Shown piece by piece: positions 1 to 7,058 of a stretch of DNA of 16,901 bases. The stretch is from an uncultured Muribaculaceae bacterium (GTDB lineage Bacteria > Bacteroidota > Bacteroidia > Bacteroidales > Muribaculaceae), in assembly GCA_958439725.1 (NCBI GenBank), contig CAUBWJ010000041.1, positions 1 to 16,901 on the forward strand. Reading direction: 5' to 3'. A model generated the notes under the pieces. It was not told the DNA's origin. It ran no database searches and worked only from the letters and a program-made list of their open reading frames with translations. How positions within the stretch are numbered: position 1 is the stretch's first letter; each line of letters begins with the position of its first letter. Made by a program: the position numbers and the translations under genes.

Positions 1-707
1 ATGTTTTCCGGATCGAGGAAATCATCCAGTCCCTCCTGACGGAAACCTTTGATTATCTCTTTTCTTCGCGACGGATTTTTAGTATTGACAACACGCGATG
101 ATTTCTCTCTCGTACTGACATTCAATATCGGATTCCCTGAGACCTCGCTTGTGTCTATATAATCCCGAAGAACGCCGAATTTTTTCAATATCAGATTCTT
201 TTCATCAACAGGGCTGAATTTGTTAAGACCAAACGTGATACGTTCATATTTATCATAAGAGTAATTGGGATGCCGCATCGGATCGGTAAGAGTATCGGCA
301 TTCCTTATTTTCTCCATAAAGATAACCGCGGGATTATTCTTTTTAGAATACTTTTTCTTTTTGGATTTCACCACCACTTCCCCGAGCTCTTTACCGATTG
401 GCCTGAGTCTTACTTTAAGATAATTGGGCTCACCTTGCGTCAGCTTCAATATTTTGGTTTCATATCCCATTGCCGACACTTTTATTTCTGAGACCGGTTT
501 AGCGGTACGAAGCGAAAAACGTCCGTAATCATCGGTAAGTCCACCCGTCCCATTGTCAAGAAGCACAACTGACACAAACGGGATTGGATTTCTGGAAAGA
601 GAATCGGTTACGGTTCCGGAAACAAAAGTGGTCGGAGCGGCAGTCACATTAAGCGTGACAAGCACTCCGAGCACAGATAATAATATTCTGAATAAGAGCT
701 GCGTCAT
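1..707 (-). CDS. DUF5686-family outer-membrane protein with carboxypeptidase-regulatory-like domain (3' end outside window)
   Basis: The frame is open from an ATG at 707 down to base 1, giving about 235 N-terminal residues with no stop, so the gene continues beyond the window. Residues 1-23 form a signal peptide (hydrophobic stretch LLFRILLSVLGVLVTL followed by NVTAA). Residues about 28-105 resemble a carboxypeptidase-regulatory-like beta domain, with VSGTVTDSLSRNPIPFVSV, a GGLTDDYGRFSL segment and an AMGYETK segment. This domain begins many Bacteroidota surface proteins. The following Lys-rich linker (KSKKKKYSKKNN) and the region with AVIFMEKIRN and NYSYDKYERI fit the DUF5686 family, predicted outer-membrane proteins of unknown function. 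The ATG shares one base with the upstream PhoH-like stop (TAATG), so translation is probably coupled. The family call rests on recognised motifs; no substrate can be inferred. Confidence 0.78.
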   Translation of the reverse strand, partial: MTQLLFRILLSVLGVLVTLNVTAAPTTFVSGTVTDSLSRNPIPFVSVVLLDNGTGGLTDDYGRFSLRTAKPVSEIKVSAMGYETKILKLTQGEPNYLKVRLRPIGKELGEVVVKSKKKKYSKKNNPAVIFMEKIRNADTLTDPMRHPNYSYDKYERITFGLNKFSPVDEKNLILKKFGVLRDYIDTSEVSGNPILNVSTREKSSRVVNTKNPSRRKEIIKGFRQEGLDDFLDPEN

Positions 708-1702
708 TAATTGTCTGTTTCTGTGTCTGTGTCTGCCTTACTTCCGCTTTCATCAGAAATAGCATGTTCTTCGTCAAATTTCTCGTATGCCTCCACTATA
801 CGCTGTACTAAAGCATGACGGACTATGTCCTTCTTTCCGAATTCCACTCGTCCTATCCCTTTTACATTCTTAAGGATTTTCAATGCCTGCATAAGTCCGG
901 ACGCGGTGGATCTCGGAAGGTCTATCTGGGTTGCATCTCCAGTAATTATCATTTTGGCATTCATGCCAAGACGCGTGAGGAACATCTTAATCTGGTGGGT
1001 TGTGGTATTCTGGGCTTCGTCCAGCACTATCACTGCGTCATTGAGCGTTCTGCCGCGCATAAAAGCAAGTGGAGCAATCTGAATCACTTTGTTCTCCATA
1101 TACTCTTTTAGCTTCACGGGCGGAATCATGTCCTCCAGAGCATCATATAGAGGCTGAAGATACGGATCAATTTTGTCCTTCATGTCGCCTGGAAGGAATC
1201 CGAGTTTCTCACCGGCCTCCACCGCAGGGCGCGAAAGAATTATCTTGCGCGCCTCTCTGTTCTTCAAAGCTTTTACGGCAAGAGCTATCGCGATATAGGT
1301 TTTACCGGTACCGGCCGGTCCCAGAGCAAATGTCAGGTCATTCTGATTGAACTCATCCACAAGTTTCTGCTGATTGGGAGTCCGGGCACTTATCGGTTTG
1401 CCGTTGACGCCATATATTATCACGCCGTCCGAGCGCTTGTCGTGAGGCTTCTCACCGGAAACTATGTCAAGAATCACATCTTCTGTCAAGGAATTGTACT
1501 TGGTGCAGTATTCTTCCATTTCATGTATTTTCTTCTCGAAAACAGATGTCTCCTCCTCATCACCTATAACCTTTATCACACTGCCCCTCGCAGCCATACG
1601 AAGTTTAGGGAATAGATTACGGATGAGTTGCATGTTGCTGTTGTTTACCCCGTAGAAATTAACGGGATCAGCATTGCTTATTATTACAATTCGCTCTATC
1701 AT
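707..1702 (-). CDS. phoH: PhoH-like ATPase
   Basis: This 331-residue protein is of the PhoH/PhoL type, cytosolic P-loop ATPases often linked to RNA metabolism; the precise substrate is not settled. The Walker A motif GPAGTGKT lies at residues 128-135 and the Walker B motif VIVLDEAQ at 224-231. The characteristic TGDATQIDLP segment is near 254-263 and the DIVRHALVQRIVEAY segment near 292-306. The N-terminal 100 residues carry the KH-like region usual in bacterial PhoH-like proteins. The C-terminus is a short acidic tail rich in Asp, Ser and Thr. Length and motif order match the family, and nothing is missing. The start at 1702 is preceded by an AAAGAG purine stretch. The stop overlaps the start of the DUF5686-family gene, so the two probably share a transcript. 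The intergenic DNA upstream is shared with the divergent CYTH gene. Confidence 0.92.
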   Translation of the reverse strand: MIERIVIISNADPVNFYGVNNSNMQLIRNLFPKLRMAARGSVIKVIGDEEETSVFEKKIHEMEEYCTKYNSLTEDVILDIVSGEKPHDKRSDGVIIYGVNGKPISARTPNQQKLVDEFNQNDLTFALGPAGTGKTYIAIALAVKALKNREARKIILSRPAVEAGEKLGFLPGDMKDKIDPYLQPLYDALEDMIPPVKLKEYMENKVIQIAPLAFMRGRTLNDAVIVLDEAQNTTTHQIKMFLTRLGMNAKMIITGDATQIDLPRSTASGLMQALKILKNVKGIGRVEFGKKDIVRHALVQRIVEAYEKFDEEHAISDESGSKADTDTETDN

Positions 1703-1788
1703 CTCTTTATAATAGTGAAAGGAATCATTCGCTTATACTATATAATGCCGTAGAAACCTTTCATGTTTTATCTTTTTAGTTTTATTTT

Positions 1789-1796
1789 TAATTTTG
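1789..1796 (+). promoter_or_regulatory. Candidate -7 promoter box for the CYTH gene
   Basis: TAATTTTG matches the Bacteroidota sigma-ABfr -7 consensus TAnnTTTG and lies 44 bases before the CYTH start codon. I do not see a clear TTTG -33 element at the usual distance, so this is a moderate call. Confidence 0.45.
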
Positions 1797-1840
1797 CGGG
1801 ACACTCATCAATTTCAAAAACGCATTAAGTCGCCTGACCT

Positions 1841-2302
1841 ATGGGTAAAGAAATAGAACGTAAATTTCTCGTCAAAGACGAAAGCTACAAAAAACGTGCC
1901 AGCAGAGTTCTCGAAATCCGACAGGCTTACCTCTCCACTTCGCCTGATTCCGTGGTGAGAATCCGCGTTTCCGGCCCCATGGCATTCCTTACGGTTAAGA
2001 GCAGAACCCACGGATGTGAGCGTGGGGAATGGGAATATCCTATTCCCGTTTCAGATGCCATTGAGATAATGGATGCCTGTTCATGCTCCGCGATGATATC
2101 GAAAACAAGATATATCGTGGGCAGTTGGGAAGTCGATGAATTCCACGGGAGACTCTCAGGGCTTATCGTCGCTGAGATTGAGCTGCAAAATGCTGAAGAA
2201 CCCTTCGAAAAACCGGCATTTCTGGGACGTGAAGTAACCGGCGACGTCCGTTACTACAATTCTGCGCTCACCTCTTGCGAAGAGCTTCCTCCTACAGAAT
2301 GA
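1841..2302 (+). CDS. CYTH-domain (triphosphate tunnel metalloenzyme) protein
   Basis: This 153-residue protein begins GKEIERKFLV, the ExExK signature of the CYTH fold (Glu4, Glu6, Lys8). CYTH proteins bind triphosphates and divalent metal in an eight-strand beta tunnel. Alternating charged segments along the chain fit that fold: VVRIRVSG near residues 38-45, FLTVKSR near 49-55, EWEYPIPV, the KTRYIVG segment and IVAEIELQNAEEPFEKP. Bacterial members include inorganic triphosphatases, thiamine triphosphatases and class IV adenylate cyclases. Sequence alone does not say which reaction this one performs, though short stand-alone members are most often triphosphatases. The gene is convergent with the rRNA methyltransferase gene, with only one base between the two stop codons. 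It is divergent from the PhoH-like gene. Confidence 0.85.
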   Translation: MGKEIERKFLVKDESYKKRASRVLEIRQAYLSTSPDSVVRIRVSGPMAFLTVKSRTHGCERGEWEYPIPVSDAIEIMDACSCSAMISKTRYIVGSWEVDEFHGRLSGLIVAEIELQNAEEPFEKPAFLGREVTGDVRYYNSALTSCEELPPTE

Positions 2303-2303
2303 C

Positions 2304-3716
2304 TCAGCGCCTTCTGACCAGCCTCACCACATTTTCAACATGGTGAGTATGAGGGAACATATCTACAGGCTGTACTCTGTCAACCTTATATAACCCGTCA
2401 AGCAAAGCTATATCACGTGCCTGGGTCGAAGGATTGCAGCTCACGTAAACTATTCTCTCCGGGGAAGCATTCAGAATGACGTTGACCACATCCTGATGCA
2501 TTCCCGCACGCGGTGGATCGACTATCATCACGTCAGGAACCCCATGCTCGGCTACAAAACCATCAGTAAGAACATCCTTCATATCTCCGGCAAAGAATAT
2601 AGTGTTGCCAATACCGTTTGTCTCGGAATTCACCCGTGCATCCTTTATGGCGTCTTCCACGTATTCTATACCAATTACCTTGGCCGCTTTTGAAGCTACG
2701 AAATTAGCAATGGTGCCGGTTCCGGTATAAAGGTCATATACGAGTTCCGTTCCGGAAAGATCAGCAAAATCACGCACCACATTATAAAGCCTTTCAGCCT
2801 GGCGGGAATTCGTCTGATAGAACGACTTGGGTCCGACGCGAAACCGCAGTCCTTCCATTTCTTCCTCTATATAGGGTGACCCTTTGTATACCAAAACATC
2901 CTGATCTGCAATGGTATCGTTTAGTTTGGTATTGATCACATACTGAAGAGATGTTATTTCCGGGAATTCTCCTGCCACGGCATCAAGAAGAGCTTTTATA
3001 GGCTCAGGTTCGTCAGAACCGAAAACCATAACAGCCATAACCTGACCCGTGGACGCTATGCGAATCATCAGGGTCCTCAACAATCCGCTTTGGGCTCTGA
3101 GGTCGTAAAAGCTCAGTCCATTGCGCTTGCCGTAGTCCTTTATAAACAGTCGCAGCCGGTCTCCCAGACTGTCCTGAAGATGACACTCCTCGATATCCAG
3201 CACTTTATCGAAAGCCCCAGGTATATGGAAACCGGCGGCATCTCTGTCAGGAAACTCTTCTCCGCTCCTGAGTTGGTCAAAAGTCAGCCATTTTTTATTC
3301 GAAAAAGTATACTCCATTTTATTACGGTAGGCCCATACATTTTCCGAACCGATAATCGGACTGATTTCCGGAAGAGCCACCTTGGCGATACGTTCAAGTG
3401 CATCCTTTACCTGTCGCTGTTTAAGCTCAAGCTGGATGTCATAAGGCAGATGTTGCCACCGGCAGCCTCCGCAAACGCCGAAATGCCTGCATCTCGGCGT
3501 CACTCTTATCTCTGAGGGCTTTACCATCCTCTCGATATGGCCTTCACTGTAACTTTTACGGCTTCTGTCAATCTTCACATCGACAATATCGCCGGGTGCG
3601 CCGAAGGGTATGAATACCACTTTGTCATTTATACGGGCAAGCGAATTCCCTTCAGCCGCCACATCTGTTATTTCTACACCCTCATACAAGGGTAATTCTT
3701 TTCGTTTTCTTCCCAC
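2304..3716 (-). CDS. rlmD: 23S rRNA (uracil-5-)-methyltransferase, RlmD/RumA type
   Basis: This 470-residue protein has the full layout of SAM-dependent m5U methyltransferases acting on 23S rRNA. An N-terminal TRAM RNA-binding domain covers about residues 8-66. Four cysteines that can ligate an iron-sulfur cluster lie at Cys76, Cys82, Cys85 (CRHFGVCGGC) and Cys178 (DIEECHLQ). A QTN segment is at 301-303 and the SAM-binding motif DLYTGTGT at 328-335. The DPPRAGMH motif begins at 400. The catalytic nucleophile region is VSCNPST, with Cys427. The C-terminal HTHHVENVV segment contains the probable catalytic base Glu461. The presence of the cluster cysteines favours RlmD/RumA over TrmA. Which uridine it modifies (U1939 in E. 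coli RlmD, or another) cannot be told from sequence. It is probably monocistronic, between a convergent CYTH gene and the divergent ppdK gene. Confidence 0.93.
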   Translation of the reverse strand: MGRKRKELPLYEGVEITDVAAEGNSLARINDKVVFIPFGAPGDIVDVKIDRSRKSYSEGHIERMVKPSEIRVTPRCRHFGVCGGCRWQHLPYDIQLELKQRQVKDALERIAKVALPEISPIIGSENVWAYRNKMEYTFSNKKWLTFDQLRSGEEFPDRDAAGFHIPGAFDKVLDIEECHLQDSLGDRLRLFIKDYGKRNGLSFYDLRAQSGLLRTLMIRIASTGQVMAVMVFGSDEPEPIKALLDAVAGEFPEITSLQYVINTKLNDTIADQDVLVYKGSPYIEEEMEGLRFRVGPKSFYQTNSRQAERLYNVVRDFADLSGTELVYDLYTGTGTIANFVASKAAKVIGIEYVEDAIKDARVNSETNGIGNTIFFAGDMKDVLTDGFVAEHGVPDVMIVDPPRAGMHQDVVNVILNASPERIVYVSCNPSTQARDIALLDGLYKVDRVQPVDMFPHTHHVENVVRLVRRR

Positions 3717-3768
3717 TTTTCAGTATAATAGTATTCCGAAAATTAACAACGTTTATTCAATCAAGGTG

Positions 3769-3776
3769 CAAAGCTA
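3769..3776 (-). promoter_or_regulatory. Candidate -7 promoter box for rlmD
   Basis: Read on the minus strand this is TAGCTTTG, a match to the Bacteroidota TAnnTTTG box, 53 bases upstream of the rlmD start. No good -33 element is visible, so confidence is limited. Confidence 0.4.
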
Positions 3777-3848
3777 CGCAAATAAGGTTAATCTTCATCC
3801 CTCAGTGAGAAAAATCTTTAATTTTTTTCATGTTTGCGTTTAATGTCT

Positions 3849-3856
3849 TACATTTG
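3849..3856 (+). promoter_or_regulatory. Candidate -7 promoter box for ppdK
   Basis: TACATTTG matches TAnnTTTG and lies 94 bases before the ppdK ATG, implying a leader of roughly 85-90 nt. A TTTG at 3833-3836 is too close (12 bases) to be a standard -33 element, and the T-rich run near 3822-3828 is nearer to the normal spacing. Confidence 0.5.
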
Positions 3857-3880
3857 CACTAAAGTCCATGACAAAACTAT

Positions 3881-3897
3881 CAGGCAGTCCAAGCCTG
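3881..3897 (+). promoter_or_regulatory. Small hairpin in the ppdK leader
   Basis: CAGGC at 3881-3885 pairs perfectly with GCCTG at 3893-3897 around a 7-nt loop, inside the inferred untranslated leader of ppdK and about 50 bases before its start codon. It could be an mRNA-stabilising 5' stem-loop or be incidental. Confidence 0.3.
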
Positions 3898-3950
3898 CAT
3901 TCAAGTATAAAACAAACATTTTTTATATACCCAATTTAATACACTAACTG

Positions 3951-6665
3951 ATGAAAAGAGTTTACACGTTTGGAGACGGCAAAGCCGAAGGCGATGCCTC
4001 TATGCGTAACCTCCTTGGTGGCAAAGGCGCGAATCTCGCCGAAATGAACCACCTCGGTATGCCCGTCCCCCCCGGATTCACTATTACTACCGAAGTCTGC
4101 ACCGAATACACTCAGTATGGTCGCGATGAAGTTGTAAAGCGTCTTCAGAATGATGTGGAAAAAGCGATAGCTCACGTTGAAAGCCTCACCGGCAAGAAGT
4201 TCAACGATCCCTCCAATCCCCTTCTGGTTTCTGTACGCTCCGGTGCCCGCGCTTCTATGCCCGGCATGATGGACACTGTGCTCAACCTTGGTATGAACGA
4301 CGCTACCGTTGAATCCCTCGCCGCCCAGAGCGGAAATCCCCGTTTTGCCTGGGACAGCTACCGCCGCTTTGTTCAGATGTATGGTGACGTGGTTCTCGGA
4401 ATGAAACCCAAAAGCAAAGCCGACATCGATCCTTTCGAGGAAATCATGGATAAGGTCAAGGAAGAAAAAGGCGTTAAACTCGACACTGAGCTTGATGTCG
4501 AAGACCTCAAATCACTCGTTAAGCTCTTCAAGAATGCCGTAAAGGAATTCACCGGAAAAGACTTTCCCGACAATGCCTGGGAACAGCTTTGGGGTGGTAT
4601 ATGCGCAGTATTCGACAGCTGGATGAACGAGCGCGCCATCCTTTACCGCCGCATGAACCAGATTCCCGAGGAATGGGGAACCGCCGTTAATGTTCAGGCT
4701 ATGGTTTACGGCAATATGGGCAATAATTCAGCCACTGGCGTTGCTTTCAGCCGCGATGCCGCTACCGGCGAAGATATCTTCAACGGCGAATACCTCATCA
4801 ACGCCCAGGGTGAAGACGTGGTTGCCGGTATCCGCACACCTCAGCAGATTACTGTTGAAGGTTCTCGTCGTTGGGCCGCTCTTCAGGGCATCTCCGAGGA
4901 AGAACGCGCTTCGAAATATCCTTCGCTCGAAGAATCAATGCCTGTATGCGCAGCCGAGCTTATCAATATTGCTCACCGCCTTGAGGATTATTACAAAGAC
5001 ATGCAGGACATGGAGTTCACCATTCAGGATGGTAAGCTCTGGATGCTCCAGACTCGTAACGGCAAGCGCACCGGTGCTGCCATGGTTAAGATTGCCATGG
5101 ATTTCCTTCGCGCTGGCGAAATAGATGAAAAGACCGCCCTCCTCCGCATGGAACCCCAGAAACTCGACGAGCTTCTGCATCCCGTATTCGACAAAGCCGC
5201 TCTCAAGCGCGCTACCGTTGCAGCCAAAGGTCTGCCCGCATCTCCCGGCGCAGCTACCGGCCAGATAGTATTCTCTGCTGAAGATGCTGAAAGCTGGGCA
5301 GAGCGCAAGAAAAAAGTGGTTCTCGTCCGTATCGAGACTTCTCCTGAAGACCTCCGCGGTATGGCTGTGGCCCAGGGCATCCTCACAATGCGTGGTGGCA
5401 TGACATCCCACGCTGCCGTTGTTGCTCGTGGCATGGGTAAATGCTGCGTCAGCGGTGCCGGTGAAATCCGTATCGATTACAAAGATAAGACCGTTGTTAT
5501 GAACGGCAAGACATATAAGGAAGGTGACTGGATTTCGCTCAACGGTTCTACCGGTGAAGTTTACGACGGTCAGGTACCCACTACCGAGCCCGAACTCGGA
5601 GGTGACTTCGGCGCCATCATGAATCTCGCTGCCAAATACACCAAGACTCTCGTACGCACCAATGCCGACTCTCCCCGCGATGCCAAGCAGGCCCGTCACT
5701 TCGGAGCTCAGGGTATCGGCCTCTGCCGTACCGAACACATGTTCTTCGAAGGCGACCGTATCAAGGCCGTTCGTGAGATGATTCTCGCAAGCGACGTTGA
5801 AGGCCGTCGTCACGCTCTCGCCAAACTTCTTCCCATGCAGCGCGGTGACTTCGAAGGCATCTTCGAGGCCATGGACGGCTACGGAGTAACCATCCGTCTC
5901 CTCGATCCCCCTCTGCACGAGTTCGTACCTCATCAGACTGCAACTCAGAAAGAACTTGCCGCTGAAATGGGTCTCTCACTCGAAGAAGTTAAAGCTAAAG
6001 TTGACAGCCTCGAGGAGTTCAACCCCATGCTCGGCCACCGCGGTTGCCGTCTTGGTATCACCTACCCCGAAATCACCGAGATGCAGACCCGCGCCATCAT
6101 CGAGGCCGCTATCGCCTGCAAGGAACGCGGCATTGATGTTCATCCCGAAATCATGATACCTCTGGTTGGTTCGCTCAAAGAAATCCAGAACCAGGCCGAT
6201 GTAATCAACATCACCGCTGCCAAGGTATTTGTTGAAAAAGGCCAGTCTGTAAGCTACAAGGTTGGAACCATGATTGAAGTTCCCCGTGCTGCCCTCGTAG
6301 CAAACGAAATTGCTACCGTAGCCGACTTCTTCTCATTCGGTACCAACGACCTTACCCAGATGACCTTCGGTTTCTCACGCGACGACGCGCCCAAATTCCT
6401 CAAGTTCTACAAAGAGCACGGTATCATCAAGACCGATCCCTTCGAAGTTCTTGACCAGGAAGGTGTAGGCCAGCTCGTGAAAATGGGTGTTGAGAAAGGA
6501 CGCGCCACCAAGCCCGAACTCAAAGTTGGTATCTGCGGCGAGCACGGAGGCGAACCCTCTTCAGTTAAGTTCTGCGCCAAGCTTGGCATGAACTACGTAA
6601 GCTGCTCACCCTTCCGCGTGCCCATCGCCCGCGTAGCTGCTGCGCAAGCAGCCATCGAGGACTAA
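3951..6665 (+). CDS. ppdK: Pyruvate, phosphate dikinase
   Basis: This 904-residue enzyme interconverts pyruvate + ATP + Pi with phosphoenolpyruvate + AMP + PPi in the cytosol and serves as a glycolytic or gluconeogenic switch in anaerobes. The N-terminal ATP-grasp (nucleotide-binding) domain begins with GGKGANLAEM near residues 23-32 and contains SVRSGARASMPGMMDTVLN. The central swivelling domain carries the phosphorylated histidine His487 in GGMTSHAAVVARGMGKCC. The C-terminal PEP-binding barrel contains GIGLCRTEHMFF, LGHRGCRLG, SFGTNDLTQ and the catalytic Cys862 in GICGEHGG. Length and motifs are complete. The coding sequence strongly favours C-ending codons, as expected of an abundant protein. 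Its last nine codons are repeated synonymously at 6764-6790. The mobile element begins immediately after this gene, so the 3' end seen here may be a hybrid formed at the integration crossover. Confidence 0.97.
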   Translation: MKRVYTFGDGKAEGDASMRNLLGGKGANLAEMNHLGMPVPPGFTITTEVCTEYTQYGRDEVVKRLQNDVEKAIAHVESLTGKKFNDPSNPLLVSVRSGARASMPGMMDTVLNLGMNDATVESLAAQSGNPRFAWDSYRRFVQMYGDVVLGMKPKSKADIDPFEEIMDKVKEEKGVKLDTELDVEDLKSLVKLFKNAVKEFTGKDFPDNAWEQLWGGICAVFDSWMNERAILYRRMNQIPEEWGTAVNVQAMVYGNMGNNSATGVAFSRDAATGEDIFNGEYLINAQGEDVVAGIRTPQQITVEGSRRWAALQGISEEERASKYPSLEESMPVCAAELINIAHRLEDYYKDMQDMEFTIQDGKLWMLQTRNGKRTGAAMVKIAMDFLRAGEIDEKTALLRMEPQKLDELLHPVFDKAALKRATVAAKGLPASPGAATGQIVFSAEDAESWAERKKKVVLVRIETSPEDLRGMAVAQGILTMRGGMTSHAAVVARGMGKCCVSGAGEIRIDYKDKTVVMNGKTYKEGDWISLNGSTGEVYDGQVPTTEPELGGDFGAIMNLAAKYTKTLVRTNADSPRDAKQARHFGAQGIGLCRTEHMFFEGDRIKAVREMILASDVEGRRHALAKLLPMQRGDFEGIFEAMDGYGVTIRLLDPPLHEFVPHQTATQKELAAEMGLSLEEVKAKVDSLEEFNPMLGHRGCRLGITYPEITEMQTRAIIEAAIACKERGIDVHPEIMIPLVGSLKEIQNQADVINITAAKVFVEKGQSVSYKVGTMIEVPRAALVANEIATVADFFSFGTNDLTQMTFGFSRDDAPKFLKFYKEHGIIKTDPFEVLDQEGVGQLVKMGVEKGRATKPELKVGICGEHGGEPSSVKFCAKLGMNYVSCSPFRVPIARVAAAQAAIED
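6651..6661 (+). other. Candidate attachment core, copy 1 (3' end of ppdK)
   Basis: GCCATCGAGGA at the end of ppdK is identical to 6776-6786. It is the longest uninterrupted match between the two copies of the ppdK terminal codons and is therefore the best candidate for the crossover segment of the integrase. This is inferred from the duplication and the adjacent integrase gene, without any known site to compare. Confidence 0.5.
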
Positions 6666-6702
6666 GCTGCCTAAACACCAGCAAACCACCAATCAAACAA
6701 AA

Positions 6703-6742
6703 AAGTGCTTAGAGAACGCTTAGAGCGTTCATTCAAACACTT
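6703..6742 (+). repeat. Nested inverted repeat between the two ppdK tails
   Basis: AACGCT (6715-6720) and AGCGTT (6724-6729) form a near-continuous palindrome around TAG. AAGTG (6703-6707) and CACTT (6738-6742) form an outer pair. The palindrome contains one of the YTTAGAG repeats (6719-6725), and another lies just before it (6708-6714). Either a protein-binding site at an element end or a weak hairpin is possible. Confidence 0.5.
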
Positions 6743-6763
6743 GATATTATGCGATTGTTGTTT

Positions 6764-6790
6764 GCGGCTCAGGCTGCCATCGAGGATTAA
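6764..6790 (+). pseudogene. Second copy of the ppdK 3' end (codons AAQAAIED-stop), candidate attachment core copy 2
   Basis: Bases 6764-6790 read GCG GCT CAG GCT GCC ATC GAG GAT TAA, encoding AAQAAIED and a stop, exactly the C-terminus of PpdK at 6639-6665. Five of nine codons differ only in synonymous positions, so this is a coding-constrained ppdK tail rather than a chance or recent duplication. No PpdK homology is apparent upstream of it, so it is a detached fragment. The 11 bases at 6776-6786 are identical to 6651-6661. A strong terminator hairpin begins 22 bases after its stop, as would be expected of a genuine gene end. Confidence 0.75.
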
Positions 6791-6812
6791 TCCTTAGTAA
6801 CTGAAACCAGAC

Positions 6813-6857
6813 AATTAGGTCGTAACACCTTGCTTTGCAGGGGTTACGGCCTAATTT
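6813..6857 (+). terminator. Strong intrinsic terminator-like hairpin after the second ppdK tail
   Basis: An arm starting AATTAGGTCGTAAC (6813-6826) pairs with GTTACGGCCTAATT (6843-6856), and the pairing extends inward to a TTT loop at 6834-6836. The stem is about 19 base pairs with G-U pairs and one bulged A (6827). It is followed by a short T run only. It is well placed to end ppdK transcription, whether from the original gene end or by read-through from copy 1. Confidence 0.7.
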
Positions 6858-6860
6858 ACT

Positions 6861-6978
6861 CTTAGACCTCCCGCTCATTCCGACACGCTTTCCGAGCAGT
6901 TTGAACGGAAATGTTTAGAAATTGCTTAGACTTTTTACCCCCTCTGCTTAGAGCGTGTTTAGAGCGATGTTTAGAACG
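6861..6978 (+). repeat. Cluster of YTTAGA repeats upstream of the integrase (candidate arm-type sites)
   Basis: Direct repeats of YTTAGA occur at 6861 (CTTAGAC), 6914 (TTTAGAA), 6925 (CTTAGAC), 6947 (CTTAGAGCG), 6958 (TTTAGAGCG) and 6970 (TTTAGAACG). The last three are spaced 11 and 12 bases apart, close to one helical turn. Two further copies, CTTAGAGAACG at 6708 and CTTAGAGCG at 6719, lie on the other side of the second ppdK tail. Short direct repeats flanking a crossover core and next to an integrase gene are what arm-binding sites of lambda-type integrases look like; the identification is inference. Confidence 0.55.
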
Positions 6979-6979
6979 T

Positions 6980-7005
6980 TTAATCAGCCGTAAATCTCTG
7001 ATTAA
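6980..7005. repeat. Inverted repeat 5' of the integrase
   Basis: TTAATCAG (6980-6987) and CTGATTAA (6998-7005) form a perfect 8-bp inverted repeat around a 10-base spacer, 53 bases before the integrase ATG. It is followed by an A run, not a T run, so it is not a plus-strand terminator. An operator or an accessory-protein site is possible. Confidence 0.45.
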
Positions 7006-7058
7006 TAAAAAAAAGCCCACAGGCATCAAATATTAATCATATATCAAACAAGAGAGTT

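Noticed and set aside
4935..5933. 332-residue open frame on the minus strand
   Set aside because: It lies wholly inside ppdK, whose reading frame has all catalytic motifs; the antisense frame is a by-product of the strong codon bias and has no recognisable domain.
6980..7012. Terminator upstream of the integrase
   Set aside because: The 8-bp inverted repeat is followed by A residues, not T residues, on the plus strand and has an AT-rich stem, so it does not fit an intrinsic terminator.
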